64,000 bases of DNA, taken from assembly GCA_037389465.1 (NCBI GenBank), contig JAZARR010000296.1, positions 620,001 through 684,000 of the forward strand, given 5' to 3'. Shown here piece by piece: positions 61,717 to 64,000 of this stretch (position 1 is its first letter; each line of letters opens with the position of its first letter). This DNA comes from Baylisascaris procyonis (Eukaryota; Nematoda; Chromadorea; Rhabditida; Ascarididae). A model generated the notes under the pieces. That model was not told the origin of the DNA and did no database searches. It worked only from the letters and a program-made list of their open reading frames with translations. The position numbers and the translations under genes were made by a program.

Positions 61717-64000
61717 CCTTCCTCAAATATAGTTTCAGTTTAACTTTGTAATCGATTTAATCTGCATTCATTTGCTAGTCGCATCCTATAAAATCTATGC
61801 GGTTGAAGCGATTCGAACTACCTATTTTTCATTGATACCTTTCGATAATCGGCCAATAGGTCTTTGACAATATCCTTTGACTTTTTTTTTACTGATGAAA
61901 GTTATGGAATTTTAGCTGTTCTCCACTCATAAACCACCGATTAAATGAATCTAAAGTCAAAAAAAAAAAAAAACAGAATGATCGAAACCGTTCGGCTGAT
62001 CGAACTTTGTAGTAAGCCTCCCATAACGTTATCAATATAATGGAGTAAAAGATGAACCATTATTTACACGAATATTAAAAGAACCACATAAAATCATTCT
62101 CTATTCACTGTAGTTACAATATAAAATGCGAACAATTTGCTAGACAATAGACAACTGAAAGAGTTCATTAAAATATAGAAAGAAAAGGAATAAAAAAACA
62201 AAAACCTTTTTTTTTATTCGCAATTAGGAAAATCAATTAAAAAATGGAAAACAAAAATACAAAAACAAAAATTTGCATAAACAGAAAAAATTATGATAAT
62301 ATTAATATAAGTGAGAAATTAAGAAATCACAAAAAGTAATACAATAATAAAGCATAAAGCATTATTAAATTCTAGTCGATCCTTTTCTATGCTATTCACA
62401 ATAGCTATTCACAACTCATTATCATTAATAACAAATAAAATAGTAATTGCTATTCATCGTAATGAAAGAAAGAATAATCTATAACAAGGAAAAGAAATAT
62501 TCAATATAGCCGTTTAGTGAATTTAAATGTTTTTTTTTTTTTAGCAGATAATTCAAAAAATTCGAAATATTTGATCGATAATGATTCGAATTTTCAGTAA
62601 TTGATTCCGATTTGGATTTAATTACAAATTAAGTTGAATTTTTCCTTAAAGGTAATAATAAAGAAACTCATTCGCATATAAATTTTAACTTTTTAAATAA
62701 ACTTAAATTGAATAAAAGTATGTAAAAATTCAGACTAAACTAGTATATTCGGTCAAGGCATAAACTAAAATCGATCATAACAACAACGATACGTACAACG
62801 AGGTCGAAATACGGTTGTGATGAATTGCGGGTGGTGCATCGTGATATTCACCTCTCATGCATCGACTTTTTTTATTCTCACCTTCGAATATCTATACGAG
62901 ACAGATGAGGTTTTAGTCATCGAAATATTGGAATTATTTCGTTGCAATTTTATTACTTTTTGAATTATTATATTTTTATATCTATCTATTGATGAATAAA
63001 TAATTGAATTAAATAAGTTTTATATTATGCCACTCATGGATAAATTAGAGTTCAACAGCGGTTAAGAGTTAACACCCAATTATAAACAACAGTGAAAACT
63101 GCTATACTCTTCTTAATTAGTGAACTAGGAGAATTATAAATATTTGTGAAATATTTATAGTGAAACCGATTTTAAGCACTACCAACACATCGAACTTGAG
63201 AAAATTCCCAAGAACGAGATATTATTTACCAATTTTTCAACTTTCTTCAAATCTCAATCATAACAGAAGCTGATAATGAGTGTTTTTGATGACCAGTGAA
63301 AACTTGTCCGCAGACGGGGACGAACCCGCGACCTCTCGCTAGCAGAAGCATGAAAACAATATAAAGTTCCTAATATAATATTAGAATCAAACATTTCACC
63401 GCATATTTCGAGTCTAACGTCAAACGATGGTCGAAATTCCATCCATTATCGACAATTTGCATAAGGTTCTATTAAGGTTTTAAATTTGAATAAGGTTATA
63501 AGAATTTTCATTGAAGATTATATTAAGAAATATTAACGCGAAACTATTGCAAACGATGAGATATAGGGAATCGACATAATTCAAATCAGGAAGAAAGTGG
63601 TGAAATTTTACCGCGAAAATTACGGATATGATAATCCTATGGTACGTATGCACATTGAAACGTTCCGAATAAACAGTCAGCTCGAAAGCGTATATGCGAA
63701 TCGCCGCAAATAGTAACCTTTGTTATGCATATCGTAATTATTACCCCTTTACAAATCCCCTTAACGCATCATCAAGCCTCTTTGCATCAGTGCCATTTAT
63801 GATTGGATTCACAGGCGCTATTTCCTTCCGCAAATATTAGTATATTTTTATATTTTTACTGAGCAGCGGAATAAATTTAACACAAAAGATAATAATATAC
63901 GGCTAATTGATGAGCTCTTGGAATGTTTTGTGAATGTGCTCAATATACCTTTAGTAATTCATTTACGCACTACAGCAGTGAGAATTTATACGGATATCTA
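61717..64000. other. Upstream region of the formin, no gene seen
   Basis: Very AT-rich, with many poly-A and poly-T runs (61962-61974, 62206-62216, 62530-62542). It presumably holds the formin promoter and 5' UTR; no promoter element can be named. A short GC-rich tRNA-like string lies at 63305-63349. Confidence 0.5.
63305..63349 (-). other. tRNA-like 3' half / SINE-like remnant
   Basis: On the minus strand: CTTCT/AGAGG stem around a 7-nt loop, a short variable region, then GCGGGTTCGTCCCCG, close to a pol III B box (GGTTCGANNCC). No D arm or acceptor stem and weak T-stem pairing, so not a working tRNA. Isolated GC-rich patch in AT-rich DNA. A tRNA-derived remnant is the best guess. Confidence 0.3.

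Overview
The window looks like nuclear DNA of a nematode, probably a parasitic one. It is AT-rich (roughly two thirds A+T by eye). Coding DNA is cut into short exons with TTTCAG/TTGCAG-type acceptors and introns of up to about 4 kb. One start codon (13071) sits 4 nt behind a splice-acceptor-like TTTAG, as expected for spliced-leader trans-splicing. No CRISPR array, bacterial operon or intact transposon was seen. Gene models were assembled by hand from splice sites, reading phase and remembered family sequences; species and clade cannot be fixed from this.

Layout from left to right. (1) 1268-9703, plus: the C-terminal 563 codons of glucosidase II alpha (GANAB, GH31), nine exons; its 5' half is outside the window or not visible. 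(2) 13071-15313, plus: a three-exon divergent histone H3 with an enlarged loop 1, best read as a CENP-A/HCP-3-type centromeric histone. Its first intron holds the longest open frame of the window on the opposite strand (13648-14475), an unrecognised nested gene or exon. (3) About 16306-17224, minus: three phase-compatible exons of an unrecognised gene. (4) 19451-23355, plus: a complete five-exon retinol-dehydrogenase-like SDR. (5) About 24408-35425, minus: twelve phase-compatible exons of an unrecognised single-pass membrane protein, converging with the SDR; its 3' part carries three apparent single-base frame breaks. (6) 35.4-40.9 kb: mostly non-coding with a few coding-like scraps. (7) 40916-61716, minus: a complete 19-exon DAAM-type formin (983 aa; GBD/FH3, coiled coil, very short FH1, FH2, DAD). 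(8) 61.7-64 kb: upstream of the formin, no gene seen.

The genes do not form a pathway. They act in ER glycoprotein quality control (GANAB), centromere chromatin (CENP-A-like), lipid or retinoid redox (SDR) and actin assembly (DAAM). The most interesting items are the CENP-A-like gene with its antisense intronic ORF, the frame-broken membrane-protein gene, and a long pre-miRNA-like hairpin at about 28827-28898 inside an intron of that gene.
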